Origin: Phialophora verrucosa
Lineage: Eukaryota; Ascomycota; Eurotiomycetes; Chaetothyriales; Herpotrichiellaceae
NCBI GenBank assembly: GCA_002099365.1
Contig: MSED01000010.1
Location: 62,001 to 126,000 of the forward strand
Direction: 5' to 3'
Length of the DNA: 64,000 nt
Part shown: positions 27,100-38,100 of the stretch, in pieces
Position numbering within the stretch: the stretch's first letter is position 1
Layout of the letters: the number at the start of each line of letters is the position of its first letter
Translations under genes and position numbers: made by a program
Notes under the pieces: generated by a model
What the model was told of the DNA's origin: nothing
What the model saw: the letters and a program-made list of their open reading frames with translations, nothing else
Database searches by the model: none

Positions 27100-30000
27100 C
27101 TACTACCGACTAAACTTGTTAATAATAATACGACTAACTAACTTAAATAACCTCGAGGCCGATAACTAAACTATCTTACTAACTATTAAATAGAATACTA
27201 AACCCGATACCCTTAATACCGAACCTAGACTTATTAATATAGATTAATATAAATTATATATAGCTAAAGATATCGAATTAGCCTTATAGCTCTACTAACT
27301 ACTAAAGTATAAGATTATAGCTAAGGTTAGAGCTATCCCTAAATAGACCCTTCTAGAAGTAATTAATTAAGGTCGAAATATTATTATAGACTAGAAAGGT
27401 ATTATCTAAGATTTCTAAATTTAGATTATTAAATAAAAGGAATAAATTATAGATCTTAATTATTAAATTATATAAAAATAAATTATTATCGACTATTTTA
27501 AATATAATTAAAGCGTAACTTTAAGACTAGCCTTAGTATAATATATTAGTATCTCTAACCTTAAGCTTCTCTTTAATAGAAAGGAGCTTACCTTTAAGTT
27601 ATAGAGATTTAAGATTCTTAATAAGTTCTCCGCTAATACCTTTTAATTCCCCTCTAAAGAAGTTAAAATAATATACCTATATAGCTATACTACTAGAGAT
27701 ATATAATATTATCTATAATCCCGCTATAGCCTTAATAAGAAAGACTTATTTATCGATACTATAGATATACTTAAGTTCTTAATAAGAACTTATACTAATT
27801 TTTATCGAGTTAAGAACGCGCGAAAAGAGTATTAAGCTCTTTATATAAAGGTAATAAAATTATTTAACGACTTCTATATTAAGTTCCTATACTTAACTAG
27901 CGAAGGCGATATATTAAAAAATAATCTTTATCTTAACTTATAAAATAAATTAATATTAGCTCTATAAATAATAATTATATTAACCTTTTATACTTTATAA
28001 ACCTATTAAGATATCGCTAATATTTATCGATAAACTAATTAAGAATTATAATTAGTTAATAAAGAGAAGATCTACTATAAGGCTCGCTATATAATAAGAA
28101 ATAAACTAACTAATAAAGCTATATTAACTCTTACTCTAAATATATATACTATACTTATACTATTTCTAGAATTAAATAGAGAAAGTAGCTAGCCCTTATA
28201 AAACCGACTAATTTATAATAATATTATTAAATAGGCCTTAAGTCGCGTCGAGATATATTTTACTTATCGCTAACTAGAACAGCTCTTCTAAGATTACTCT
28301 ATAAAAGCCGAGAATAAAGCTATTAAGGTTAGTAAAGCTTAGAAGGAAGAACCGAAAAAAGAATAACTCTAAAGAAAGTCTTCTTCTTAAAGAAGTATAA
28401 TATTAATATCTTCTCTATTAATTTAAGTTAGCTATTAGACGAAAAGTACTTTACTATACTATATAAATTATTATTTAATAAATATATAGTTTAAACCTTT
28501 ATCTTAGTCGACTTTAAAGTAAATAAATTTATTTTTATTAATACTAAGCTTACATATAATTTAACCCGATTCTTAAATATCTCTATTACTTATCTAGAGA
28601 TCCCTTACTTTATAAAGAGATATAATAAGCGCTTCGGAAAGTTAGTTACTAAGATCTTAACCCTATATCTAAAAGTTAATAGACGGAAATAATAAAACCT
28701 CTCTATACTTATACTAGACTTAAGAAGTTATAACCTAATTTTAAGAAGAAAGTAGTTTACTTACTTTAATATATAGTTAAATATATAAAATTAATATCTA
28801 CTTTAGCCTTAGAACTATTAAGATAAGCTAATATTTACTTAAGAGATTTATATATCTCGCTAAAGCCTTTAAGTTACTATAATCTTATAATAGTACTAGA
28901 AAGATATTACTAAATAAGATTAATTATTCGCCTATAAGAATAAACACTAAGCGGATAGATAAAATTCGTACCCTTAAGGTTTTATATATTTAAAAATAGT
29001 ATCTAGACTAGATTTAGTCTTTAAACCTCCTTTAGTTAGGCGTTTACCTATTAGATCTATTTTATAGACTATAACTAGCTGTATCTATAAATAGAACCTA
29101 TAGGACTAACTAAAAGTTATATATCGTAAATTAGTATTAATCTATATCGCGGGGATAGATAAAGGTAATAATATAAAAGTATCTTTAAAGGATAGCTATA
29201 TTAAAATAGAAGATAACTATATAAAAGTATCGCTATCCTCTTAGAGTATAACTACTATAGATATTATTATAATTAAAGCGGTAAGATTCTACTAAAACCT
29301 AAAGAAGAAGGAGAATACTTTATTTACTATAAGCCTTTACGAAATTAATAAACTTATTTAAGACCGAATAAACCCTTAAATAGAAAAGACTAAGGAATAG
29401 CTTATATAGCGATTACTCCCTTAGAAGTATTAAGAATTCTATAATATATTCTTAAAGAAGGCTTTAGATATTCTCTTACCTCTTTACTTCTATAATTATT
29501 AGATATAGCTAAAAGAGAAGTATAATTTAAAATATAGCCCCTTATACTAAATAAGTATAGATAAGCTCTTATTAATAAAAAAGTACCTTAAAGAGAACTT
29601 CTAAAAGAGGTTTATCGAACTTAATTAATCCCCTTTCGCTTTACTTACTTTATTTATTAAAAAACCTAGAGAAGAATTAAAATTTTATATTAACTATTAA
29701 AAATTAAACGCTCTTACTAAGAAAGACCGCTACTCTTTATCTTTAATTAATAAGACTTTAGCTTAACTTAATAGGGCTTAAGTATTTACGAAGCTTAATA
29801 TTCGTTAAGCTTTTTACTATATTTATATATACTCAGATTTTAAGGAACTTATTATCTTTTATATTTATTATAAGGCCTATAAGTATAAGGTAGTCCCCTT
29901 TAGGCTAATAAATAGCTTAGTAACCTACTAGCGCTATATAAATAATATTCTATTTAACTATCTAAATAACTTTATTATAGCCTACTTAAATAATATTTTA

Positions 30001-32440
30001 ATTTACTTAAAGAATAAGCTAAAATATACAGAATATATAAAGAAGGTCTTATCGCGATTATAAAAAGCTAAACTTTAAGTTAATATTAAGAAAAGTAAGT
30101 TCCGAGTTAAGTAGACTAAATACCTCGGGTTTATTATTAGTACTAAAGGTATATATATAGATCCTATAAAGATAGCGGTACTATTAATTTAGAAAGTCTC
30201 TAATACCGTAAAGAAGATATAAACGTTCCTAAAGTTCTATAACTTCTATTATATCTTTATCCGAAATTTTAGCCGAATTATACGCCCTCTAACTTAGCTT
30301 ATAAAGAAGGATTATCCCTTTACCTTTAGTAAAGATTATATATAAGTATTTAAGAAACTAAAGTATTAATTAATAATAGCCCTAATACTAAGGTATTTCT
30401 ACTTAAATCGTAAAATAATACTAAAGACTAATATCTTAGATAGAGTTATTACTAGTATACTCTTTTAGTAGGACCTAACTAGCGGAAATTAATACTTTAT
30501 TATATATTATTTAAAGATAATAGCTTTAGCGAAATATAACTATAATATCTATAATAAAGAAATATTCGCTATTATATATATTCTTAAAACTTAGCGCGTA
30601 AAGCTTTAGAGTATAGAGCTAAATATTCTAGTCTTTATCGACTATAAAGCCTTAAAATACTTTATATTTAAGAGGCTATTAACCGCTCGATAAGCCTATT
30701 AGACTAGTATCCTTACCTAATATTACTTTAGGATCTAATATCGCCTAAGAAAATAAAATAAGCGAGCTAACGCCTTAACTCGACAAAGATAGAATTAAAA
30801 AGACTAAAAATAAGCGACGAAAGAAGACCGGATACGAATCTTACTAGGCCCGAAAAAGTTAAGTGAAGAGGTTACTCTATTACTCTTATTAGCGTCTATA
30901 GATCTTAACCCTCTAAAGCTAATTAACTAGATATTATAAGTAAATTATAAGAGTTCTCTATTAAATACTAAAAGAGAAAAGGCTTATTTAGGCTAGTACT
31001 TCTAGATATTATTATAAGAACTATTATAATTTAAGAGGAGACTAATAGTTTCGAATAAAGATAAACTATAGACTAAGCTAATTATAGAAATATATAATTA
31101 AGTTTTGATAGCTTACCTCGGCTAAAATAAAATAAGTAAATTATTATTTATTTATTATTATTAGCTAAATCTCTTTAGAAACGTTATTTAATTTATTCGA
31201 AATTACTATACTTATTAATATATTATAGTCCCTCGAGACTTACCGCTAGAAACTTTAAAGCCGTTATTTATCTTCGATCGACTATAGTAATATATTATAA
31301 TAGATTTTAAGTTTTTTCTCGTAAATTAGAATAAATATAATATAGTATATATAATAATTAATCGCCTAAAGAAATAAGCTTACTCTATCTCTTACTATAA
31401 AACTATTATTATAAAGAAGATAATATAGTTATTTATCTCCTTTATTTACCGAAACTATAAGCCTCTAGATATAATAGTCTTTAACCGCGGCCTATAGTTT
31501 ATATTTAAGTTCTAAATAAAGTTCTACCGTATTCTAGGAATTAAGTTTAAGCTATTAACGGCTTTTTATCTATAGACTAATAAATAAACGAAAATTATAA
31601 ACTAGTACTTTAACTAATAACTATAGCCTTTTATAAATTATTACTAGAATAACTAAACTAACCTCTTATTAATAATAAACTATATTTAAGCTATACTCCC
31701 TTATAACTCTATAGATATAAGCCCTTTCTTTATTAAAAATAAATATAAGCTAAGAACCTCTTTTAATTAGAAACCTTTAGAAGAACCCTTAAATATATAA
31801 GAGCGGCTTAGCTAAGATAAAGTTTAATAACTCGCCTATTAAATATATAATATCTAAAAGTTAATATATAATATAATAAAGCTCGCCTAGAAATAATAGA
31901 AACACTAGGCTAATAAATATTGTTAGGAAGTTAACTTTATAGAAGATAACTTAGTCTAGATATTAATAAAGAACTAGAAGATTAACCGCCCTAGCTAAAA
32001 ACTAAAGTATTAAATAATAGATCTATTCTATATCTTAAAGTAAGTTAGGAACTCCTTTAGGCTAAACCTATCCTCTTTAATAAAGGTATATTTAGTCTTT
32101 TCTCTTAACTAGCTTAGAAAGGTATTAAACGATTCTCTTCTAGAATAGATTAATAAACCTCTACCTCTAATTAAAGTAAATAAAGAGAATAAATAAAAGG
32201 TTAAAGAAATTTTAGCTATACGAAAGCGCCGCGGTAAGCTATAATATTAAGTATAATAACTAGACTAGGATAAAGACCTTAAATAATACCCGGTCTTTAA
32301 CTTTAAGAATATATTATATAAAGTTTATAATTACTATAAAAAGTATTCTTAATAACTAAAACCTTTAAAAAGATTATAAGATTAATTATATTACTAAGAA
32401 AATAATAAATTAATAAAGAATTATAATAATAATAATAAAG
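27100..32440 (+). pseudogene. Gypsy-4 gag-pol remnant
   Basis: With TAA/TAG read as Gln the frame gives gag (about 27,100-28,400) and a protease region near 28,490-28,600 with the Asp of D-T/S-G apparently Asn. RT follows at about 29,480-30,150, with PFRLINSLVTYQRYINNIL and Y-L-N-N for Y-L-D-D at 29,983-29,994. RNase H lies about 30,360-30,700 and integrase about 31,000-31,900. A chromodomain-like end lies near 32,195-32,350 (EILAIRKRRGKLQYQVQQLD). The chromodomain places the family in the chromoviruses, which target heterochromatin. Multiple stops make it non-functional. Confidence 0.8.
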
Positions 32441-32474
32441 CTTAAGGATAAGCTTTCTTAAAGAGAAAGAGTAT

Positions 32475-32834
32475 TATTATAGCCTATACTAGATTTAAGT
32501 ATATATACGCGACCGCGTATAATAAAAGATAAGGCTATAGGCTATAGGCGACTATTTCCGGTAAAGCGCGTACTTACTAAATTTTATCCTAATTAGGTAA
32601 GTAAGGCTATATAATTATATAGCTAAACGCTAATTAACTATATATAACTAAAATCCTTAGCGGCTTACACATATACCGAAATCCTTAGCGGAGGGAAGTA
32701 TTTATCTAGGGTAATAGGTACCGCGTCTTTTATACCCTTTCCCTCTCTTTAGTTTAGTCTTTTAGTATTAAGTAATCTATACCTTTATATAGTGTTCGCC
32801 CTACCTTCTTCTATTAGTGTACCGTACTGTTATA
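32475..32834 (+). repeat. Gypsy-4 3' LTR
   Basis: 360 bp, ends CTGTTATA, followed by the GGTTT duplication and then piggyBac sequence. Confidence 0.9.
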
Positions 32835-32839
32835 GGTTT

Positions 32840-33417
32840 AACTTAATAATATATATTAAGGTCGAAGCTTAGTTTATCCGGCCGAAAGTAATAAATAATA
32901 TTAATATTAAATATTAAGTAGCGATAAATTTAATCTTAATACTATTAGCTTATAAATAATAAGAAATTAAGCTAAAAGTCTTTTCTTTTTTATACTATAT
33001 AAAGCGCTATATAAAAGAGAAGTCTAAACTATATTAAAAGTTCTCCTATATTTAGCGGATACTATATATGTACTCTAAGTTATAAGGGACCTATTTACGC
33101 GGCGGTATAAGTATTTATTACCGCTATAATAGTATTAATAGATTCCTAGCCTAAAAACTTAATAAAGAGGTTAATTAACTTATATTTATATTAATTAACT
33201 TTAAATACTTTAAATTCTACTTAAATTAATAAGTTATATAAAGGGTTAATATAATTATTAACCTATTAAACAACCTTAAGTAGAGTATTCTCTATAGGTT
33301 TAGGTTCAGGTAGTGCCGGGGCTTCTTTTTTTACTTTTTTGCGCGGTTATACTTTTCAGGTACGTCGATTTCGTTGTAGAACCTTTTCGCCTTGATTTTT
33401 CGCCCAGATCGTCTCAT
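32840..33417 (-). pseudogene. piggyBac-like transposase copy 1, N-terminal part
   Basis: It starts at the ATG ending at 33,417 with MRRSGRKIKAKRFYNEID, matching copy 2 at 49,667 (MRRSGRQIKVKRFYDEVD). About 13 codons on, copy 1 has one A fewer in a poly-A run (GAAAAG versus GAAAAAG), giving a frameshift. The rest of the frame carries TAA/TAG stops of RIP type. After 32,840 the coding sequence continues at 26,644, beyond Gypsy-4. The first 170 bases are little mutated. Confidence 0.78.
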
Positions 33418-33479
33418 AATAGAAGTTGTTGTAGTTTACGAAGTATCGAGACGCGTAGTTGGCAGGTAAGCTAAAACGC

Positions 33480-33515
33480 GCTAAGACATTTTAGCCAACC
33501 CCACTACGCATGGGA
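33480..33515 (-). repeat. Terminal inverted repeat of piggyBac copy 1 (right end)
   Basis: The reverse complement reads TCCCATGCGTAGTGGGGTTG and continues GCTAAAATGTCTTAGC. It resembles the 37-bp terminal repeats of copy 2 and is flanked by TA at 33,516-33,517. The left partner is not in the window. Confidence 0.75.
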
Positions 33516-33622
33516 TAGTTCGACCGATAATAGCTCATCGGTATCGGAGCCTCATACACTAGATACGGTGGAAGCGCCATAGCCCGTTAAGCTACCGACC
33601 CTACCGAGCTGGGCGGTCACGG

Positions 33623-34015
33623 ATGGCCCCAACTCCCTCGTCGGTGGGATCCCAGCAAATGATTCATACTCACCTCGACTGTAATTTACTCCCGTCCTAT
33701 TACGCAAGCCCCAATGACGCGATCGATTCCCTCGAGCTAGGAGACGTCGATATCGACGCCATATTTAGTAAGTATTTGTACTCGCCTTCGCCCTCACCTT
33801 CGCCAACGCCCACCCCTTCGCCGGACGACACGGCCAGTAAACTGAGCGGAGTAACGTTGTTCGATGTCAGCCGCGATCTACCTAGTAGCTGCCCGAAGTC
33901 ATACACGGAGCCATCGAGGAGCCTAGCTCCAGAAGCCTCGCCAGAGAATGAGACAGCTCGAGATCAAGATGACCCTTGCTGCTCCGCGAAGAATGGGACT
34001 CGCATCCATCTATAA
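33623..34015 (+). CDS. Hypothetical ORF, 130 aa, Ser/Pro-rich
   Basis: This is an open frame in DNA of normal composition, 105 bp right of the piggyBac end. The product has an acidic N-terminal half (LELGDVDIDAIFSKY), a run of alternating Pro/Ser/Thr at residues 53-67 and no signal peptide or membrane segment. I recognise no domain. It could be the start of a regulator whose remainder was lost, or a chance frame. A second + frame (33,948-34,613, 221 aa) overlaps its end. No intron or homolog supports either, so confidence is low. Confidence 0.25.
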   Translation: MAPTPSSVGSQQMIHTHLDCNLLPSYYASPNDAIDSLELGDVDIDAIFSKYLYSPSPSPSPTPTPSPDDTASKLSGVTLFDVSRDLPSSCPKSYTEPSRSLAPEASPENETARDQDDPCCSAKNGTRIHL

Positions 34016-34613
34016 GTCAGCCAGCCTAAAATCACGCTCCGCCTTAAACTTCAGAGTAGAGGCCTATCTAGAAAGAAAAAAGGAAAGGGGACGACGAGGG
34101 GAAAGGGGAAATCCAGGAACTAAGAGAGACAGATCCGTTGAACGTAGCGGTCTGATTATGGACTTGAACACGGCAATTTCTTTAGCGACCTCCCCATTAC
34201 TTATGCTGTACATTGGGATGACAGCTTCACAGCTGCTGAATGTATCACGGGATGGGGAGGAGTCCAAGGAGGCTGGCTGTTCACACATATTGGAGCAGAA
34301 GCATCTAGGAAGGATCAACGGTATTACGTCAGACCTCCACCTTAGCCACGTGGAGCAAGGGTCGGTTGGTAGCCAGGAGGATGAATTTTGGTTCGATATT
34401 GAAGGATACATCGTGATAGTCGAGGTTGACGAGTTGGAACTGCAGGGTGTCACTTGGTATGCAGCGAGCTTTCGTTGGATTGAATTAACCTCAGCCCAGA
34501 GGATAATCAGCACGCGTGTCCGTTTCCACGAGATGATTTCGGACGAATGCGGTGTCTTTCTTTTCGATGACACAAGACTTCAACGGAGAATATGTAGATC
34601 GTGCCCCAAATGA
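33948..34613 (+). CDS. Doubtful ORF, 221 aa, between piggyBac and the ABC gene
   Basis: This open frame overlaps the 130-aa ORF and is opposed by a 169-aa minus-strand frame (34,064-34,573). The product has a basic stretch near residues 43-65 and an acidic middle (DEFWFDIEGYIVIVEVDEL). No family is recognised. On the minus strand at about 34,345-34,460 a third frame reads NLDYHDVSFNIEPKFILLA and also looks protein-like, so the region may be a decayed gene. I cannot choose between the frames. Confidence 0.15.
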   Translation: MRQLEIKMTLAAPRRMGLASIYKSASLKSRSALNFRVEAYLERKKERGRRGERGNPGTKRDRSVERSGLIMDLNTAISLATSPLLMLYIGMTASQLLNVSRDGEESKEAGCSHILEQKHLGRINGITSDLHLSHVEQGSVGSQEDEFWFDIEGYIVIVEVDELELQGVTWYAASFRWIELTSAQRIISTRVRFHEMISDECGVFLFDDTRLQRRICRSCPK

Positions 34614-35030
34614 GCCAATCGTGGGTGAGTGATGGCTGTTCGAAGAAAGGAGGGAATCTCCGGGTGAAAACAGCTGTCAGGGAGGCATCAATTCCCCTTG
34701 AAACAGGTTGCGTAAACAAGTTTACACTAAAATCAAAAACAGCGTAGAAATTTAAATCTCTTAAATACCCCAAAATTGTAAACTTTCAAATGTCCTCAGC
34801 GGTGAAGATACTCCGAATGTCAGTCCGACTGGGGCTTGTGGCCTTTGAGGAGATCAGTATTTGGGACGATCCGAATGCTGGCAATAAGTGGTTGTTTGAG
34901 GACGAGCTTGGTCGACCACAACGTGGATGCTCAAAGCGTGAAGATAGAGTAGTGCGATTTATGGCGCCTTGACGAACCTAATACTTCACAATTGGACCAT
35001 GGCCATGGCCATGCGCCCGTTCCGCCATTG

Positions 35031-35070
35031 CATTTCTACCTTTGCATTTCTACCTTTGCATTTCTACCTT
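35031..35070. repeat. Short tandem repeat, 14-bp unit, 2.9 copies
   Basis: The unit CATTTCTACCTTTG occurs at 35,031, 35,045 and 35,059, the last lacking two bases. It lies 75 bp past the stop codon of the ABC transporter gene, in the 3' flank. Confidence 0.9.
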
Positions 35071-35144
35071 CTAGTTCTAGTGCCTCGATATGCGACCCAG
35101 ACCCCATTAGTAGAAGCAGCATATCGGTTCTTCTGTACCGTTGG

Positions 35145-38100
35145 CTATCCAGCCTTCTTGCTCTTCTTTGTGCGCAACTTCATCAACAAATAAACAAGTG
35201 CATAGCTCGAGCAGACGAAGATTATCACAATCCCAATGTCCCTCCATCCATAATAGTGCTCCTTGATGTTAAGAGACTTGAGCCAGTCACTTCCGTACCG
35301 ATATTGGCAGACTTGACAGCCAATCTGAGCGTCAGGGTTCAGAAGGTTGCTTGACATGCCATAGGCGCTTGCCATATAATCCCCCAGATACTGGGCGCAG
35401 GTTTGATTGGCAGGCGGGTCGAAGACGGCTAGCTCGTTCTCACTGCACTCAACCACAATGTCCCAATTTGGAAAGACAAGGAGACCGCCCATGAGGTACG
35501 TAAATGGGTTGATCCAGTAGAGCCAGTAGCGGAATCCATCGACTATCTGTTCGTACGGCACAAAGACGCCGCAGTAGCCGACCATGGTGAAGATAAAAAC
35601 CGGGTTGGCGAGTGCTGCAGCCGTTGCATTCGGGGCGTATGCAGCAATGAATTGGCCGATACCGGTGTATAAGAATTCATAAACCAACATCATAAAGAAT
35701 GAGGGGCCTGCTTCGCTCGAATCACTGGAGAAACCGGCAGTGTAATAGAAGGTGAAAAAGTATAGGGCGGCACATATAACGAGATAAGGCATCTCCGAGA
35801 TGATCAGGCCAGTGACGAAGGCTTTCCAGCTGTATATTCTCGACTTCTTTTCTCGAGCGTCATAGATGTCACGTTTCTCGATGAATAGAGGCTGTAGTTG
35901 GTCTGGTTTCCCGCGTTAGCTGACCAGCTCGTGTCTTTCCACCAAAATTGCGCGCAGAACTTACTAATGACTCCTGGTGCAACGAAGATGAACTGAAAAG
36001 TTGCAAACATGCGGAGGTTGAGATCGCTGACGCTGTTACCCATCTGCCAGAAGGAGAAGCCGGTGAAGAGTCCAGTGATGATGTGTAATGCGAACTTATT
36101 GTTGACATATTCGGGGTTCCGATATATGGATTTCGTCATCCGCAGGGTAACAAGCTTGATCTGGGCCCACAGACCCATTGCGAACTCCTCGTCGTCATCA
36201 TGAACGTGTACATGGTGTCCTTTGACATTTCCAACGATGCTATCGAGTTCGGATAGCATCGCATCATGTTCGGGTGACTCTAGCCAAACTTGGTGCCAAT
36301 CCTTCTTCCTAGTGGATACAACGTCAATCATGTGCTCAGCTGGATTTTTGTTGGGCGGACAGGCGGCATTGTTGCGGCCGAAGTATTCTTTCAATGTGGC
36401 AGCGTGATCTCCAATTTCTCCAAAGTAGGCCGTTCTGCCGCCTCTGGTAAGGAGAAGCAGTGTGTCGAACTCGTAGAAGAGTTGGGCGCTGGGTTGATGA
36501 ATAGTGACGAGAACGGCTTGGCCTGCGGCTGCCAGCTTTTTGAGAAACCGTATGATGTTAAAGGCTGCCTGGCCGTCAAGACCAGAGGTGGGTTCATCGA
36601 GAAACGTCAGGATGCTAGGCTTGGCGACGAGCTCGACACCGATAGTCAGGCGTTTTCGTTGTTCAACTGATAAGCCTTCTCCCCCAGCATGGCCCACCAG
36701 ACAGTTCTCAATATCATGCATCTCGAGTAGATCAATGATAACGTCGACATAAGCCAGCTTCTGTTCTTTCGGAGTACACCGCGGCTGACGTAGCAGTGCA
36801 GAAAACTCTAATGCTTCTCTCACGGTACTATAGTATTCTTAAAGTTAGTTCGTTCCAATCGAGGCTGTGGGAGAGGTGTAGGAGAGGTGGGGGCGAGACC
36901 TACGCTAGCGGTTCATGTACGTCGAGTTGTTCACAATACCCAGCGGACCGTTGGAAGTTGAGAGGAAGTGGCGCGCCATCTACGAGAACCGACCCAGTGA
37001 TTGTGCCATCAGTTTTCCGCTGCGCTAGCACGTCCATAAGAGTCGTCTTGCCAGCACCCGAAGAGCCCATGAGTGCCCCCAATTGACCGGGTTTAACCCA
37101 TCCGTGGACGTTGTCGAGCAATTGGCGAGGGCCGTGTGAGGTCGAAACTGTATAGTTGAGATTCTTCCACGTGAAGATGGATTTGTTCTGATTCAGTCGT
37201 TCGTTGGCCTTTTTCTCGTCGATGGTGCCGAGAGAGGAGCTACTTGCCGGTGTCGTTGCACCGGCCGGGCCTTGTGACTCTTCGTCATCGGTGGGGAGTC
37301 GTGCCTTCTTTGCGAGTTCTCTCGGAACCGCGAGGACTCCGTTCTGCGACGAGACGCTTTGCCATGTCGAGGTACCAAGGATGGTCAGGAAGACGAAAAA
37401 TGCCCACCAAGCCCTAGGGAAGCGTGCCAATTAGTTTCACAATGTCGGTTAAGGAGATGTGGGACCCACCAAACGATGCCGACATTCCTCCAAAGGTGCG
37501 AATGATTATATCGGAGAGAATGTAGATATTGGTCTCCAGAAACGGCGACTTGTCCAGGCGTTGCGCCACGAACGCCTGTGCACGCTTGGTATTCCGCTGA
37601 ACCGTATCCCGGTCCGGTAGGCACTAGGTTTGGTCCGGCACAACCGATGACTTTACCGTGCATTTCATTGGAGACAAGTGCATTCAATGTATATGCAATT
37701 GGGTCGATCCAGTATATCCTGTCGTTGTTAGCTCCGCAAGTGGGCGGACAGCTAGGTACTTACCAGACAAACCAGGGCTTCATGTCGGGTTTTGCGACCA
37801 TGAATCCGCTGTACAAGAGTAATGCCAGGACAGCTACACCAGAAATCTTGCTCGCATCATTGAATGTTTTGAAGCCGGCTCCAACCGCTCGGAAGAAAGC
37901 CGTAAGACAGAATGTCACTGAGATGAGTATGAACCAGAATGTGAAGAATACATCAGCGGACTCAGTCAGTCCCACCATGAAGTAGACCGGAAGAGAAAAA
38001 GCCGTGATTTGGACGAGCCCGATAGGGATGTCGGTGATGATCTGTGCAAAACACCAGGCTGCAGGATGATGAAATGCCAGGCTCCGGTGTTTGGTCAGTA

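Larger units (their letters stand above)
26645..32834 (+). mobile_element. Gypsy-4: Ty3/Gypsy chromovirus inserted in piggyBac copy 1
   Basis: This is a complete-length element of 6,190 bp with 360-bp LTRs at both ends (26,645-27,004; 32,475-32,834) and a 5-bp target duplication. The gag-pol interior is read on the + strand. The unoccupied site is preserved in piggyBac copy 2 at 49,071-49,120, which fixes the element's boundaries to the base. It is the best-bounded member of the 360-bp LTR family (with Gypsy-3, -5, -6) and is RIP-inactivated. Confidence 0.9.
25688..33515 (-). mobile_element. piggyBac-like element, copy 1 (split by pogo and by Gypsy-4)
   Basis: The right end is a terminal repeat at 33,480-33,515 followed by TA. 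Sequence runs leftwards on the minus strand to 32,835, resumes at 26,644 after Gypsy-4, and stops at about 25,688, where the match with copy 2 (48,107 onwards) breaks and pogo sequence begins. The missing C-terminal end and left terminal repeat are presumably left of the window, beyond the nested stack. Copy 2 (40,294-49,765) supplies the comparison. Confidence 0.8.

Noticed and set aside
32840..33515. Starship captain (DUF3435 tyrosine recombinase) at the edge of the gene island
   Set aside because: Considered because a basic N-terminus lies beside cargo-like genes, but the downstream frame reads as piggyBac DDE_Tnp_1_7 (FKGRS, YNHHM, WWLLDV).
34064..34573. 169-aa minus strand frame
   Set aside because: Ser-rich composition typical of a shadow frame; no support over the + strand alternative. 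Noted under the unassigned region.
36290..36670. 126-aa + strand frame inside the ABC gene
   Set aside because: Antisense of the NBD2-containing exon, whose motifs are unambiguous.
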